Part shown: in pieces, positions 1-8,540 of the stretch
Layout: each line of letters begins with the position of its first letter
Numbering within the stretch: position 1 is the stretch's first letter
Program-made: the position numbers and the translations under genes
The notes under the pieces: model-generated
Told to the model about the DNA's origin: nothing
Database searches by the model: none
Seen by the model: the letters and a program-made list of their open reading frames with translations, nothing else
From: DASYXW01 sp035934405
GTDB lineage: Bacteria; Acidobacteriota; Terriglobia; UBA7540
Length of the DNA stretch: 64,000 bases
Assembly (NCBI GenBank): GCA_035934405.1
Contig: DASYXW010000055.1
Span: 17,792 to 81,791 of the forward strand
Direction: 5' to 3'

Positions 1-1924
1 CTTTGGAGGCCACGCGGAACGAGATTCGGGCCGGCAGATTCGCCTTGATGAGACCCGTGATGACGTCCACCGAGGGGCGCTGCGTGGCCAGAATCAGGTG
101 GATGCCCACGGCGCGCGCCATCTGCGCCAGGCGCGTGATGGATTCCTCCACGCTCTGCGGCTCGACCATCATCAGGTCGGCGAGCTCGTCAATGACGATG
201 ACCAGGTAGGGGAGAGGCCGCTCGCGCGCGCCCTCGGCGTCAAACAAATTGAGCGTCGAATCCGGCTCGAACAGCTTGTTGTATTGCTCGATGTTGCGGA
301 CGCCGTGCTCGGCCAGCTTCTTGAGCCGGTTTTCCATCTCCTCGGTGGCGTGCCGCAGCACGTTGGCCGCGACTTTCGGCTCGGTCACAATCGGCGTAAA
401 CAGGTGCGGGATGCCTTCGTAAAGATTCAGCTCCAGCCGCTTGGGATCGATCATGATGATGCGCACGTCGTCGGGCGTGGACTTGTAGAGGATCGACACG
501 ATCATGGAGTTGATGGCCACGCTTTTGCCCGCGCCGGTGGAGCCGGCGATGAGCAGGTGCGGCATCTGCGCCAGGTCCGCCACCTTCATCCTGCCGGTGA
601 TGTCCTTGCCGAGGCACAGCGTGATCTTCGACGACGACGCGGCGAATTCGCCCGATTCCACCAGCTCGCGCAGATGGATGATCTCGCGGTGCAGGTTGGG
701 CACTTCGATGCCGACGGTGGATTTGCCGGCGACGCGCTCGATGAGGATGGACTCGGCCTTCATGGCCAGGCACAGGTCATCCACCAGATTGGTGATGCGG
801 CTGTATTTGATTCCGGCTTCCGGCTTGAACTCGAACGTGGTAACGACCGGCCCGGGGTGAATCTGGGTGACGGCGCCGGTGACCCCGAACTCGGCGAATT
901 TGTCCACCAGACCAATGGCCCGTTCTTTCAACTCCTCTTCGTCCACTCCCTCCTCTTCATCGGGTGGACGCAGCAGCGTGGAGCTGGGCAGCTTGTAGGG
1001 GCGCGCGCCGGAGCGCGCGATGCGCGGAGACGCCTTCCGCGCCGCGCCGCCGATAAGGCCTGCCTCGCCCGTCTCGCCCAGGCCCTGGCCGTGGACAACC
1101 GATACGGCCGGCGCCGGACCAGCCCTGCGCCCGTCAGTGTCGTCGAGCAGGATTAAGGGCTCCTGCATCGGAGTCCGCTCGCCGAGCCCGTCGGGCTTCA
1201 CGGTGCGCGGCACCACGGGCGGCTTGCCCAGCAGACGGTCGCGCTCCATCTTCTTCTTCATGCGCTCGCGCTGGCGCGCTTCCCGTCGCACCGCCCAGCG
1301 GGCGCGTAGGCGTCCGGCGAAGGCGAATCGAGCCTTCGCGAACTGCGCCGCCGATGAGAATGAGAAACGCGTCACCAGGAACAGCGACGCGAGGAAGACC
1401 GTCCCCGCCACGATCGCCGCGCCGACGCGGTTGAACGTCTGCGCGAGGCCGAGCACGGCGAAATAGCCCACCAGTCCGCTGCCGTGAATGAACCCGAACA
1501 CGCGCGGCGTGTAAGGGAAAAGTTCGAGCAGCGCGGCAAGCGATGCGATGAACAGCGCCGCGCCCAGGAGCTTTGCGCCGGGGGAGTGGAATGGCCGCCC
1601 CAGGACCAAGCGCGCGGCCACAATGAACAGCGCCACGGGCGTCAGCCACGCCGTCCAGCCGAGCGTCTGGAAGAGCACGTCGGCGAGATACGAACCGGTG
1701 GGGCCGATCCAGTTGCGCACCAGCGGCCAGGAGGCGGCGGACGTGTCGGGCGAAGGATCGAAGGGATGATACGAGGCGAGGCTCAACAGCAGCAGCAGGC
1801 CGAGAACACCGAGCAGCAGACCCTCCAGCTCGGCAAGGCGCCGGGAGTCCAACAGCGGCCGCCGCTCTGAGCCGTTTTTGCCCGATTGGCCCGATTTACC
1901 CGATTGAGAAGATGCGCTGCCCAT
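1..1924 (-). CDS. ftsK: DNA translocase FtsK/SpoIIIE (3' end cut by window edge)
   Basis: DNA pump that moves chromosome dimers and terminus DNA through the division septum. The minus-strand frame is open from ATG at 1924 to the window edge (641 codons visible; the family usually has 750-850, so the C-terminal end including the gamma domain is missing). Visible in order: a polar Gly/Ser/Lys/Gln N-terminus, several hydrophobic membrane segments (about residues 35-190), a basic linker, then the motor with Walker A 'GSTGAGKS', 'IIMIDPKRLELN' and the Walker B-like 'IVIDELADLMM', ending at 'GLIKANLPARISFRVASK'. The first residues (QSGKSGQSGKNG) are encoded by three 9-bp repeats at 1881-1907. Very secure identification. 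Confidence 0.95.
   Translation of the reverse strand, partial: MGSASSQSGKSGQSGKNGSERRPLLDSRRLAELEGLLLGVLGLLLLLSLASYHPFDPSPDTSAASWPLVRNWIGPTGSYLADVLFQTLGWTAWLTPVALFIVAARLVLGRPFHSPGAKLLGAALFIASLAALLELFPYTPRVFGFIHGSGLVGYFAVLGLAQTFNRVGAAIVAGTVFLASLFLVTRFSFSSAAQFAKARFAFAGRLRARWAVRREARQRERMKKKMERDRLLGKPPVVPRTVKPDGLGERTPMQEPLILLDDTDGRRAGPAPAVSVVHGQGLGETGEAGLIGGAARKASPRIARSGARPYKLPSSTLLRPPDEEEGVDEEELKERAIGLVDKFAEFGVTGAVTQIHPGPVVTTFEFKPEAGIKYSRITNLVDDLCLAMKAESILIERVAGKSTVGIEVPNLHREIIHLRELVESGEFAASSSKITLCLGKDITGRMKVADLAQMPHLLIAGSTGAGKSVAINSMIVSILYKSTPDDVRIIMIDPKRLELNLYEGIPHLFTPIVTEPKVAANVLRHATEEMENRLKKLAEHGVRNIEQYNKLFEPDSTLNLFDAEGARERPLPYLVIVIDELADLMMVEPQSVEESITRLAQMARAVGIHLILATQRPSVDVITGLIKANLPARISFRVASK
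1881..1907. repeat. Three 9-bp tandem units inside the ftsK 5' end
   Basis: Units CCCGATTGG, CCCGATTTA and CCCGATTGA lie head to tail. Read on the minus strand they encode the Ser-Gly-Lys/Gln repeats of the FtsK N-terminus. One of a family of short-period arrays spread over this window. Confidence 0.8.
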
Positions 1925-1935
1925 GTTGACACCGG

Positions 1936-2087
1936 GTGTCAGGTTACAGGTTTCAGGTGTCAGGCCAAACCGCAAGCGTCAAGTTCCCACTGGAAACGCC
2001 GAAAGAGTCCGCTCTTTCCGACTACCTCCGCTGGGCACCCGACACACTTACACTTCTGGCACCTGACACCTGGCGCCTAACACCTAG
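1936..2087. repeat. Inverted pair of heptamer arrays between ftsK and uppP
   Basis: 1936-1963 holds four 7-bp units (GTGTCAG, GTTACAG, GTTTCAG, GTGTCAG). 2060-2087 holds four units of the opposite sense (CACCTGA, CACCTGG, CGCCTAA, CACCTAG). The arrays are partly complementary and could form a long imperfect hairpin with a loop of about 100 nt. There is no coding gene in the 200-bp spacer. The pair lies just upstream of the ftsK start and downstream of the uppP stop. Confidence 0.8.
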
Positions 2088-2125
2088 ACGCAACACATCC
2101 CCATCCACCGGCCATACTAGCACGG

Positions 2126-3007
2126 CTACAGCAGTGACGCAAACAAACAAAAGCCCGCGAACGCCTCTGGGCCCACCGGTCCCATCGTGCCGATAGCGTG
2201 GCCGCGCGCGAAGATGAGCACGAGCGCGCCCAGCGCCAGGCGGTAAATCACGAAGAGCGTGAATGTGCGAGTGGCCAGATACCGGATGAGCCAGCCGATC
2301 ACGATGTAGCCTACAACAGCGGAGATGAGGATGCCGACGAGCATCGGCGCGCGCATCTCGTGGGGCAATCCCTCGTGGCGGATTTCAAGCCCCTTCTTGA
2401 GCGCCGCGCCGGCAATGATGGGCGTCGAGAGCAGGAACGAGAATCGCGCGTCCGACTCGCGGTCCATGCCGCGAAAGAGCCCGGCGGTCATGGTGGCGCC
2501 GGAGCGCGAGACGCCGGGAACGACGGCAAAGGCCTGGGCGATTCCGATCCAGACGGCGTCCGAGAGCGTTACCTGTCCCAGGCTCTCGTCGCGCTTGCCC
2601 ATGCGCTCGCCAGCCCACATGAAGAGCGCCACGACGACAAGCGCCACGCCGATCACCACCGGCGTGCGAAACTCCGCGTCGGCCTGCTTCTCCAGCAGGT
2701 ACCCGGCGATGCCGCCGGGAATTGTGGCGATCACCAGGTACCAGAAGAGCCGCCGATTCTCCTGCACCTTTGGATCGGCCTTATCGCCGATTCCGGCGGC
2801 CGCCCCGAGCATCTCCATCCACCTGCGCCAGAAAAAGAAGAACACGGCAATCAGCGTGCCGGCGTGGAGCGCCACGTCGAAGGTAAGGCCGGGATCGGTC
2901 CAGTGGGCAAACCAGGGGAACAGCACGAGGTGAGCCGTGCTCGAAACGGGAAGGAACTCCGTGAGGCCTTGAACGATGGCGAGAACGATCGCCTGGTAAA
3001 TGGGCAT
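2126..3007 (-). CDS. uppP: Undecaprenyl-diphosphatase UppP (BacA family)
   Basis: Integral membrane phosphatase that recycles undecaprenyl diphosphate to the monophosphate carrier used in peptidoglycan and other envelope polymers. 293 residues, normal for the family. The N-terminus has 'QGLTEFLPVSSTAHL' (conserved Glu and the PVSS-H motif); the second signature 'GVSRSGATMTAGLFRGMDR' lies near residue 165; about seven hydrophobic segments follow the family pattern. It starts at ATG 3007 after a GGAGTTCC-type ribosome site. It stands alone and diverges from the S41 protease gene; the 5' spacer carries a heptamer array. Secure. Confidence 0.96.
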   Translation of the reverse strand: MPIYQAIVLAIVQGLTEFLPVSSTAHLVLFPWFAHWTDPGLTFDVALHAGTLIAVFFFFWRRWMEMLGAAAGIGDKADPKVQENRRLFWYLVIATIPGGIAGYLLEKQADAEFRTPVVIGVALVVVALFMWAGERMGKRDESLGQVTLSDAVWIGIAQAFAVVPGVSRSGATMTAGLFRGMDRESDARFSFLLSTPIIAGAALKKGLEIRHEGLPHEMRAPMLVGILISAVVGYIVIGWLIRYLATRTFTLFVIYRLALGALVLIFARGHAIGTMGPVGPEAFAGFCLFASLL

Positions 3008-3022
3008 GGAACTCCTTAAGAA

Positions 3023-3043
3023 GTTGAAAGTCGAAAGTCGAAG
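3023..3043. repeat. Heptamer array upstream of uppP
   Basis: Three units GTTGAAA, GTCGAAA and GTCGAAG in tandem, 16 bp upstream of the uppP start on the opposite side of the divergent promoter region. Same period-7 style as the arrays elsewhere in the window. Confidence 0.7.
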
Positions 3044-3093
3044 AGCAGAAAAGCGGTCAACCAGCCGACAGGATGGGGCCAGGGGGGCGAACT

Positions 3094-3135
3094 GTCAAGA
3101 GCAAAGTGCGCCCGGGACCACTGCCCGCTCTTGAC
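3094..3135. promoter_or_regulatory. 9-bp inverted repeat and -35-like box upstream of the S41 protease
   Basis: GTCAAGAGC at 3094-3102 is repeated in inverse orientation (GCTCTTGAC) at 3127-3135. The right arm contains TTGACT, which resembles a sigma-70 -35 box. The arrangement fits an operator or a hairpin in the divergent uppP/protease promoter region; no regulator can be named. Confidence 0.4.
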
Positions 3136-3160
3136 TTTGTGGGAAGGCCCGCCATCATAG

Positions 3161-4876
3161 TTGTGTATGATCGCGCTCGTGCGAAACATCGGCCGGGTTG
3201 CCGTCCTTGCCCTTCTTGTCCTTGTGGCCCTTTCGGTTCTCGCGCCCGTCGCGCCCATCGTGCCCATCGTGAATGTCAGCCGCGTCTTCGCCGCCGCGAC
3301 GCCCGCGCAAGATCAGAAACCGGACGATCCGGTGGCGCGTGAAAGCCTGAAACTCGCCGAGGTATACAGAGCGCTGGAGCAGAACTACGTGGGGAAGGGT
3401 GACCCCGACGCCGTCATCCTCAACGGCGGCATCCGCAGCATGTTGTCGGTGCTCGATCCGTTCTCGGCCTTCTTCGACCGCGACCAGTTCGAAAGCCTCC
3501 AGCAGCAGGCGCGCGGTGAGGCGCTGGGCTTCGGCTCGATTCTCTACGTGCAAACCGGCAAGGTGCTGGTGCTGCAAACCGCGCAAGGGTCGCCCTCGTG
3601 GCGGGCGGGACTGGGGCCGGGCGACGAAATTGTGGCGGTGGACGGCACGCGCATCGCCGGCCTCGATTTCAACTCGCTCGTTCAGCTCCTGCAACAGTCG
3701 CGGTCGAAGCCGGCGCGCCTGGGAGTGATTCACCCCGGCAAGGATGTCTCGGAGGACGTTCAATTGCGGCCGGCCGAGGTGGCGCTTCCCACGGTGGACA
3801 AGGTTTTTCTGCTGGACCACGGTGTCGGCTACATTCACGTGTCCGGGTTCGAGTCGAAGACACCGCAGGAGATCATTGACGCTGTGCAGAAGCTTAGGTC
3901 GCAAGCCGGAAAGGGGGACACGAGCAATCGGGGCAAACGGGCAAGAGGGGAAGAACAGGGGCTGGCGGGGTTGATTCTCGACTTGCGCGATAACCACGGC
4001 GGACTGGTGGAGGCCGCGCTCGGCGTGGCCAGCGTCTTCCTCAAGCCGGACGAGCTGGTGCTCAACATCCGCGGACGCAGCGGAGCGGGCCGCGCACCAG
4101 CGAAAAGCTACAAGACGGTTCCCGCGCCCTTCCACTACAACGGGCCCCTCGTGGCCCTGGTGAATGGGGAAACAGCGAGCGCGGCGGAAGTGGTGACGGC
4201 GGCGCTCGAAGAGCACGACCGCGCGCTGGTGGCGGGAGAGCCCACCTATGGAAAAGGGGTGGTGGAGACGGTCGAGCCGCTCAGCGAAAAGATGGGCCTG
4301 GCGCTGATCACGGCGCAGTATTTCACGCCTAGCGGCCGATCCATCCAGCGGCCCCTGCCCGGAACGCAACTCGCCGCCGCCGTTGCACAAGGCTCGCCGG
4401 ACGGGCCTGCTGATTCGGCGGCTGGCTCGAAAGGCGCAGCCGCGTTCCACACCGACGACGGTCGGCCGCTTCAATCGGGTGGCGGCATTACGCCGGACGT
4501 CCTCGTTCCGCCACGCCCGCTCGACCCCTGGGCCACGTTTCTCGACCAGCGGGGCGCTTTCACCCAGTTCGCTTCCGAATACATTTCAACCCACGCCAGC
4601 GTGACGAGTTCGTTCGAAGCTGACGCGGCGGTGATGCGGGAGTTCCGGGACTTTCTCGGGCGCCTGCAGGTCCGCGTGCCGGAGGAATACTGGACGCCGG
4701 ACCAGGGCTACTTGAAGATGAGGATCAAGGCTGAGCTCTTCAATCTGGTGTACGGACTCAGTCGCGGCGACGAAGTAGAGGTCCGCGCCGACCCCCAGGT
4801 GCAGAAGGCCGCGACGCTGTTTTCGGAACTCCCGGCGCTGTTGAAGCCAGCAAGGACGAAGTCAGCGCGGAGATAA
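3161..4876 (+). CDS. S41 family C-terminal processing protease with PDZ domain
   Basis: Exported serine protease of the CtpA/Tsp type, expected to trim periplasmic proteins by recognising their C-termini. 571 residues from TTG 3161; ATG 3167 is an equally possible start. Order: signal/anchor segment (residues 10-45), helical region, 'LDPFSAFFDRDQF', PDZ domain (about 115-190), then the protease core with 'GLILDLRDNHGG', 'NGETASAAEV' (nucleophile Ser340) and 'TYGKG' (general base Lys365). A Lys/Arg/Gly-rich insert at about residues 245-262 interrupts the core just before GLILDLRDN. Nonamer repeats at 3242-3277 encode the Ala/Pro/Ile/Val stretch after the signal segment. Family certain, substrate unknown. 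Confidence 0.93.
   Translation: MCMIALVRNIGRVAVLALLVLVALSVLAPVAPIVPIVNVSRVFAAATPAQDQKPDDPVARESLKLAEVYRALEQNYVGKGDPDAVILNGGIRSMLSVLDPFSAFFDRDQFESLQQQARGEALGFGSILYVQTGKVLVLQTAQGSPSWRAGLGPGDEIVAVDGTRIAGLDFNSLVQLLQQSRSKPARLGVIHPGKDVSEDVQLRPAEVALPTVDKVFLLDHGVGYIHVSGFESKTPQEIIDAVQKLRSQAGKGDTSNRGKRARGEEQGLAGLILDLRDNHGGLVEAALGVASVFLKPDELVLNIRGRSGAGRAPAKSYKTVPAPFHYNGPLVALVNGETASAAEVVTAALEEHDRALVAGEPTYGKGVVETVEPLSEKMGLALITAQYFTPSGRSIQRPLPGTQLAAAVAQGSPDGPADSAAGSKGAAAFHTDDGRPLQSGGGITPDVLVPPRPLDPWATFLDQRGAFTQFASEYISTHASVTSSFEADAAVMREFRDFLGRLQVRVPEEYWTPDQGYLKMRIKAELFNLVYGLSRGDEVEVRADPQVQKAATLFSELPALLKPARTKSARR
3242..3277. repeat. Four 9-bp units in the signal-peptide region of the S41 protease
   Basis: Units GCGCCCGTC, GCGCCCATC, GTGCCCATC and GTGAATGTC are in tandem and translate as APV-API-VPI-VNV. 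Another short-period array inside the 5' end of a reading frame. Confidence 0.7.
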
Positions 4877-4882
4877 GCCGGA

Positions 4883-6208
4883 TCAGGCCCGCTTGGCCGC
4901 CACGTCGCGGACGACTTCGAGCGTCGAGTCTATTTCCGCTTCGCTATTGTATATCTGGCAGGAGTGCCGGATGCCGAGCGGGTCGCCCACCGAGCGCGGC
5001 CGCAAGTGGCGTCGAGTCCACAATTCGTCTTCCAGCTTCGCCGCTGGCACGCCTTCGAGACTGTAGACGGCCACGGCGCCGGCAAGCTCGGGATGAACCG
5101 GCGAGTTAATCTTGACGCCAGGAATCTGCTTGAGCCCGGCGCGCAGACGGTCGGCGAGCGAGCGGATGCGAGCCCGGACCCTTTCCGGCCCGATGCGAAA
5201 GTGAAAATCGAGCGCCGCGTCGAGCCCCGCTTGGAGGGCCGGATTCCCCGTCCCGTACTGCATGAAGCGGTACATACCATCCTTGTGGTTGTCCCACTCG
5301 GCGCTGCACAGCGTGGTCCAAAAACTGTCCTGGCGGTCGCGACGGATATAGAGCATGCCGTTGCCCGCCGGGGCCAGAAGCCACTTGTGAGGGCTCGAAT
5401 AGTAGGCGTCGCAACCGATGTCCTTGAGGTCCACGGCGACTTGGCCCACGGCCTGGGCGCCGTCAACGATGGCGAGCGCATGGTGTTCCCGCGCAAGCTG
5501 GGAAATGCGCTTCACCGGCATCACTACCGCCGTGCCCGAAATGATGTGCGGCACGGCAATGACGCGCGTGCGCGGCGTGATGGCGGCTTCGAAAAGGTGA
5601 ACGAGCTCGTCAGGATCATTGGCGGGAACCGGAATCTTCACCTGAGTCCACACCGCGCCGTCGCGCTTCACCCGCTCTTGCCAGCCGCACACGCCACCGG
5701 GATGCTCTTGGTCCGTGGTGACGACTTCGTCCCCCGGTTTCAGGTCGATACCGTGCGCGAGAAAGTTCATCCCGAACGTCGCGTTCTGCGTTATGGCCAG
5801 CTCCTCGGCGCTCGCGTTCACCAGCTTGCCGAGCTTTTGCCGCAAGGGCACCTCGGGGGAATAGCCGCTGATCCAGTTCGGAGTTTCCGCTGTGTAGTCC
5901 CAGCGGGTGATGGTCTGTTGCAGGACGCGCATCTCGTCGATGACGCGCTCAAGCACCGGACGCGGCGTCGCGCCGAGCGTGCCGGTGTTGAAGTAAGCTT
6001 CACCCGGCGTGATGTAGAACTGATCGCGGATGCGATCCCAGAACTCGGCGTCGGAGCCGGCCGGCCATGGGGGAACATCCAGCGAAGGCGCACCCGTCCA
6101 GTCAGCAAGGCCCGGACGCGGGCTTGGCCCCGCGGGGGCCGGCCCGCCGCGCCCACGAAGGAACGGCGACGTGGCTAAAGCAGCAAGGAAATTCCGGCGA
6201 TTGGGCAT
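4883..6208 (-). CDS. Tat-exported class V aminotransferase-like PLP enzyme
   Basis: PLP-dependent fold-type I enzyme of the class V aminotransferase / isopenicillin N epimerase / cysteine desulfurase group. 441 residues. The N-terminus 'NRRNFLAAL' resembles a twin-arginine signal, so the protein is probably folded and cofactor-loaded before export. The PLP site is 'SPHKW' with the Schiff-base lysine at about residue 275, preceded by 'IVDGAQAVGQ'. It lies 24 bp upstream of the RidA-like gene, in the same direction, and the pairing with a 2-aminoacrylate deaminase fits an enzyme producing enamine/imine by-products (inference). Substrate unknown. Confidence 0.88.
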   Translation of the reverse strand: MPNRRNFLAALATSPFLRGRGGPAPAGPSPRPGLADWTGAPSLDVPPWPAGSDAEFWDRIRDQFYITPGEAYFNTGTLGATPRPVLERVIDEMRVLQQTITRWDYTAETPNWISGYSPEVPLRQKLGKLVNASAEELAITQNATFGMNFLAHGIDLKPGDEVVTTDQEHPGGVCGWQERVKRDGAVWTQVKIPVPANDPDELVHLFEAAITPRTRVIAVPHIISGTAVVMPVKRISQLAREHHALAIVDGAQAVGQVAVDLKDIGCDAYYSSPHKWLLAPAGNGMLYIRRDRQDSFWTTLCSAEWDNHKDGMYRFMQYGTGNPALQAGLDAALDFHFRIGPERVRARIRSLADRLRAGLKQIPGVKINSPVHPELAGAVAVYSLEGVPAAKLEDELWTRRHLRPRSVGDPLGIRHSCQIYNSEAEIDSTLEVVRDVAAKRA

Positions 6209-6232
6209 GAGAGAACCTCCGCGACGCCGACG

Positions 6233-6622
6233 CTAGTGCACGGCGACGGCTTCGATTTCGACGAGCATCTCGGGATCCACGAGGCGCGCGACGCCGATCA
6301 AGCTGGTGGCGGGATGGATTTCTCCGAAGAACTTGCCATGCATCTTGGCCACCGATTCCCAATGATCCATTTGGGTGAGGTAAATGCGGGTGCGGACGAC
6401 GTGTTCGAGGCCCAGCCCCAACCGCTGCAAAGCACTTTCGATGTTTTGGATCGCCCGCTCGGTTTGCGCCGCGGCGTCGCCGGGCGCGAGCACCTTGCCG
6501 GAAGGATCGGTCCCGGTGGTTCCCGAGACGTAGACGATCTCGCCCGCCTGCACGGCGCGGGCATAGCCTGCCATCGGCTCCCAGGGTGTACCGGAGAAAA
6601 TCTTGGTGCGTTTGGTCTTCAT
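6233..6622 (-). CDS. RidA/YjgF family enamine/imine deaminase
   Basis: 129 residues, the family's usual size. RidA proteins hydrolyse reactive enamine/imine intermediates released by PLP enzymes. Family pattern is visible: 'VYVSGTTGTDPSGKV' near the N-terminus, 'ERAIQNIESALQRLG' and 'VVRTRIYLTQMDHW' in the middle. The catalytic Arg of the family matches the Arg in 'VVRTRIYL'; the C-terminal 'LVEIEAVAVH' fits the conserved E(I/A)xA(V)A ending. Likely co-transcribed with the aminotransferase downstream. Family certain; exact physiological substrate not inferable. Confidence 0.92.
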   Translation of the reverse strand: MKTKRTKIFSGTPWEPMAGYARAVQAGEIVYVSGTTGTDPSGKVLAPGDAAAQTERAIQNIESALQRLGLGLEHVVRTRIYLTQMDHWESVAKMHGKFFGEIHPATSLIGVARLVDPEMLVEIEAVAVH

Positions 6623-6658
6623 TAGGCCTCTCCTTATCGGGCGGCTTCTCGGACCGCC

Positions 6659-7231
6659 TCACGATCGATGTTCGTGCTCAAAATAACGCCGGTGCGCGCG
6701 CGCCGCGAGCGCCAGCCGGCGGCGGCGCCGGTCGAGCGCCTCGCGGTAACGCCGCTTCTCTTCCGGCGTCCTGACGATCAGCGGCGGCACGGGCTTCGGC
6801 AAGCCTTCCTCGTCCACGGCGACGTAGGTGACAAAGGCGGAGCTGGTCTGCCGCCGCTCGCCAGTAATGTAATCCTCCAGGTAAACGCGCACCTCCACCT
6901 CCATCGAAGTGTGGAACGCCCGCGTCACTTGGGAGCGAAGTAGAATGACCTGGCCCACCTTCACGGGGTGCACAAAGTCGACATTGTCCACCGAGACCGT
7001 TACCACGTGGCTCCGTGCGTGGCGGTGGGCGGCAATTGCTCCGGCGATGTCAACCAGGTGCATCACCTTGCCGCCCAAAATGTTGCCGAGCGGATTGGCG
7101 TCGTTCGGCAGGACGACTTCCACCATCTCCGCCTGCGACTCGGCGACGGTTCTCCCCGACATTCCGGGCGGGCGGCCCGCTGTGCGCCGCGCGACTTTCC
7201 TGCTTTCCGCGCTGGCCTTCGCCTGCGCCAT
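6659..7231 (-). CDS. Acyl-CoA thioesterase, YciA-like hot-dog protein
   Basis: 190 residues with one hot-dog domain, predicted to hydrolyse acyl-CoA esters in the cytosol. Seen: basic low-complexity N-terminus (residues 1-30), then 'MVEVVLPNDANPLGNILGGKVMHLVD', which carries the catalytic Asn/Gly-Gly-x-(L/V)-M pattern of acyl-CoA hydrolases, and 'VDNVDFVHPVKVGQVI' and 'VEVRVYLEDYITGERRQTSSAFVTYVAVDE'. The Arg/His-rich tail (residues 165-190) lies outside the domain. It is 36 bp upstream of the RidA-like gene on the same strand. Family secure, chain-length specificity unknown. Confidence 0.88.
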   Translation of the reverse strand: MAQAKASAESRKVARRTAGRPPGMSGRTVAESQAEMVEVVLPNDANPLGNILGGKVMHLVDIAGAIAAHRHARSHVVTVSVDNVDFVHPVKVGQVILLRSQVTRAFHTSMEVEVRVYLEDYITGERRQTSSAFVTYVAVDEEGLPKPVPPLIVRTPEEKRRYREALDRRRRRLALAARAHRRYFEHEHRS

Positions 7232-7316
7232 ACTTAAGTGCCCCCGATAGTCAAACCCGCGAGCGCCCGGCCTGCATCGCCGGCGCTTGTTCCCTTCACC
7301 GGACCTGAAAAGACTC

Positions 7317-7344
7317 TTGTCCTGCGGGTTAGGACGCCTATACT
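7317..7344 (+). promoter_or_regulatory. Probable sigma-70 promoter for the small TPR gene
   Basis: TTGTCC (7317-7322), 16-bp spacer, TATACT (7339-7344). It lies 75 bp upstream of the TPR gene start, in the divergent spacer next to the thioesterase gene. Confidence 0.5.
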
Positions 7345-7419
7345 ATTCGAAACGGGGCCTGGATTGCAACCGGAATTGGGGCGGGCACGATGAGCGATTG
7401 AGGCCGGTAATATTGCCCA

Positions 7420-7737
7420 ATGAATGAGACTCGCGTCCAGTTCCTCGAAGAGGCCATTCGAAGAGACCCGGCGGACAGCTTTGCGCGTTACGCTCTGGCG
7501 CTCGAACTCTCCAACTGCGGCCAGGCCGACGAGGCGTGGAAGCATTTCGAGTATCTTCTCGCGAATCACCCGGATTACGCCGCCACTTACTACCAGGCCG
7601 GAATGCTTCTGCTGAAGCAGGGCCGCGACCCGGAAGCCCGCCAGGTCCTGGAGCGCGGCATCGAAGTGACCGGCAAGCAAGGCAATCGCCACGCCCAGAG
7701 CGAACTCGAAGCCGCGCTGGATTCGCTGACGGAATGA
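7420..7737 (+). CDS. Small tetratricopeptide-repeat protein
   Basis: 105 residues built almost wholly of TPR helices: 'RDPADSFARYALALELSNCGQADEAWKHFEYLLANHP' and 'AATYYQAGMLLLKQGRDPEARQVLERGIEV'. No signal peptide, so a cytosolic adaptor is likely. It precedes the rplU operon, separated by a hairpin (7742-7769) and a new promoter (7773-7802), so it probably forms its own transcript. Partner unknown. Confidence 0.85.
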   Translation: MNETRVQFLEEAIRRDPADSFARYALALELSNCGQADEAWKHFEYLLANHPDYAATYYQAGMLLLKQGRDPEARQVLERGIEVTGKQGNRHAQSELEAALDSLTE

Positions 7738-7741
7738 GTCA

Positions 7742-7769
7742 TTGTGGGTGCGCGATACGAAACCCACAA
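7742..7769 (+). terminator. Hairpin between the TPR gene and rplU
   Basis: Perfect 8-bp stem TTGTGGGT / ACCCACAA with a 12-nt loop, starting 4 bp after the TPR stop codon. No long T-run follows, so it is a weak or Rho-assisted terminator at best. Confidence 0.45.
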
Positions 7770-7772
7770 GTG

Positions 7773-7802
7773 TTGACAGGAAGGCGTAGCAACGTCTATA
7801 GT
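7773..7802 (+). promoter_or_regulatory. Promoter of the rplU-rpmA-obgE operon
   Basis: TTGACA (7773-7778), 18-bp spacer, TATAGT (7797-7802), 32 bp before the rplU start. Among the best sigma-70-type matches in the window. Confidence 0.7.
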
Positions 7803-7834
7803 AGAGTTTCCAGTCAAGCGAGAGAGGGCACTTT

Positions 7835-8146
7835 ATGTACGCTATTTTTCAGACCGGCGGCAAGGAATATAAGGTCTCCCCAGGCGACGTGATCCGAGTG
7901 GAACGGTTGCCCGGCGAAGCCGGCGCGACGGTGGAATTCAATCACGTCCTGGCGGTTCGCAAGGAAAGCCTGAAGACGGGTTCACCGCTGATCGAGAACG
8001 CCAAAGTGGCCGCGACCATCGTGCGCAACGACCGTGCGGCGAAGGTGCGAGTACTGAAGTTCAAGGCCAGCAAGCAGTACCGGCGCACCATCGGGCACCG
8101 GCAGAATTACAGCGAGGTTCTGATTAAGGATATCGTCGTCGCCTGA
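7835..8146 (+). CDS. rplU: 50S ribosomal protein L21
   Basis: 103 residues, family length. Begins 'MYAIFQTGGKEYKVSPGD' and ends with the rRNA-binding region 'KVRVLKFKASKQYRRTIGHRQNYSEVLIKDI', both typical of bacterial L21. Preceded by a purine-rich ribosome site and a strong promoter. First gene of the rplU-rpmA-obgE group, the standard bacterial order. Confidence 0.98.
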   Translation: MYAIFQTGGKEYKVSPGDVIRVERLPGEAGATVEFNHVLAVRKESLKTGSPLIENAKVAATIVRNDRAAKVRVLKFKASKQYRRTIGHRQNYSEVLIKDIVVA

Positions 8147-8193
8147 TGAAGCCGTCTGGCGGAATTAGGGTTGAAGCGAAAGGATTCACGTAA

Positions 8194-8457
8194 ATGGCAC
8201 ACAAGAAGGGTTTGGGCAGTTCGCGCAACGGGCGCGACTCCAACGCGCAGCGGTTGGGCGTGAAACGGTTTGACGGGCAGTTTGTGTCCGGCGGGTCCAT
8301 CCTGGTTCGCCAGCGCGGAACGCCGCTGAAGCCCGGCGACAACGTCGGCCTGGGCAAGGATGACACGTTGTTCGCCAAGGTGGCCGGCGTGGTGAAGTTT
8401 GAAGATAAGGGCAAGTCGGGACGCTACGTCCATATCCTTGTTCCCACAGCGAGCTAA
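8194..8457 (+). CDS. rpmA: 50S ribosomal protein L27
   Basis: 87 residues. Starts 'MAHKKGLGSSRNGRDSNAQRLGVKRF', the conserved basic N-terminus that reaches the peptidyl-transferase centre, followed by 'GGSILVRQRGT'. There is no N-terminal pre-extension of the Firmicute type. 47 bp after rplU, same operon. Confidence 0.98.
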   Translation: MAHKKGLGSSRNGRDSNAQRLGVKRFDGQFVSGGSILVRQRGTPLKPGDNVGLGKDDTLFAKVAGVVKFEDKGKSGRYVHILVPTAS

Positions 8458-8540
8458 ACGGTCCGGCGGTGGATGCGTGTCGCGCACGATGTCCACCGCC
8501 ATTTCTGTCTTTGGAGCGCCATCTCACCACGGACAACTGC

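Noticed and set aside
3155..4474. A 439-codon minus-strand frame opposite the S41 protease
   Set aside because: Antisense shadow; the low-complexity His/Asp/Gly stretch near its end is only the complement of the nonamer array.
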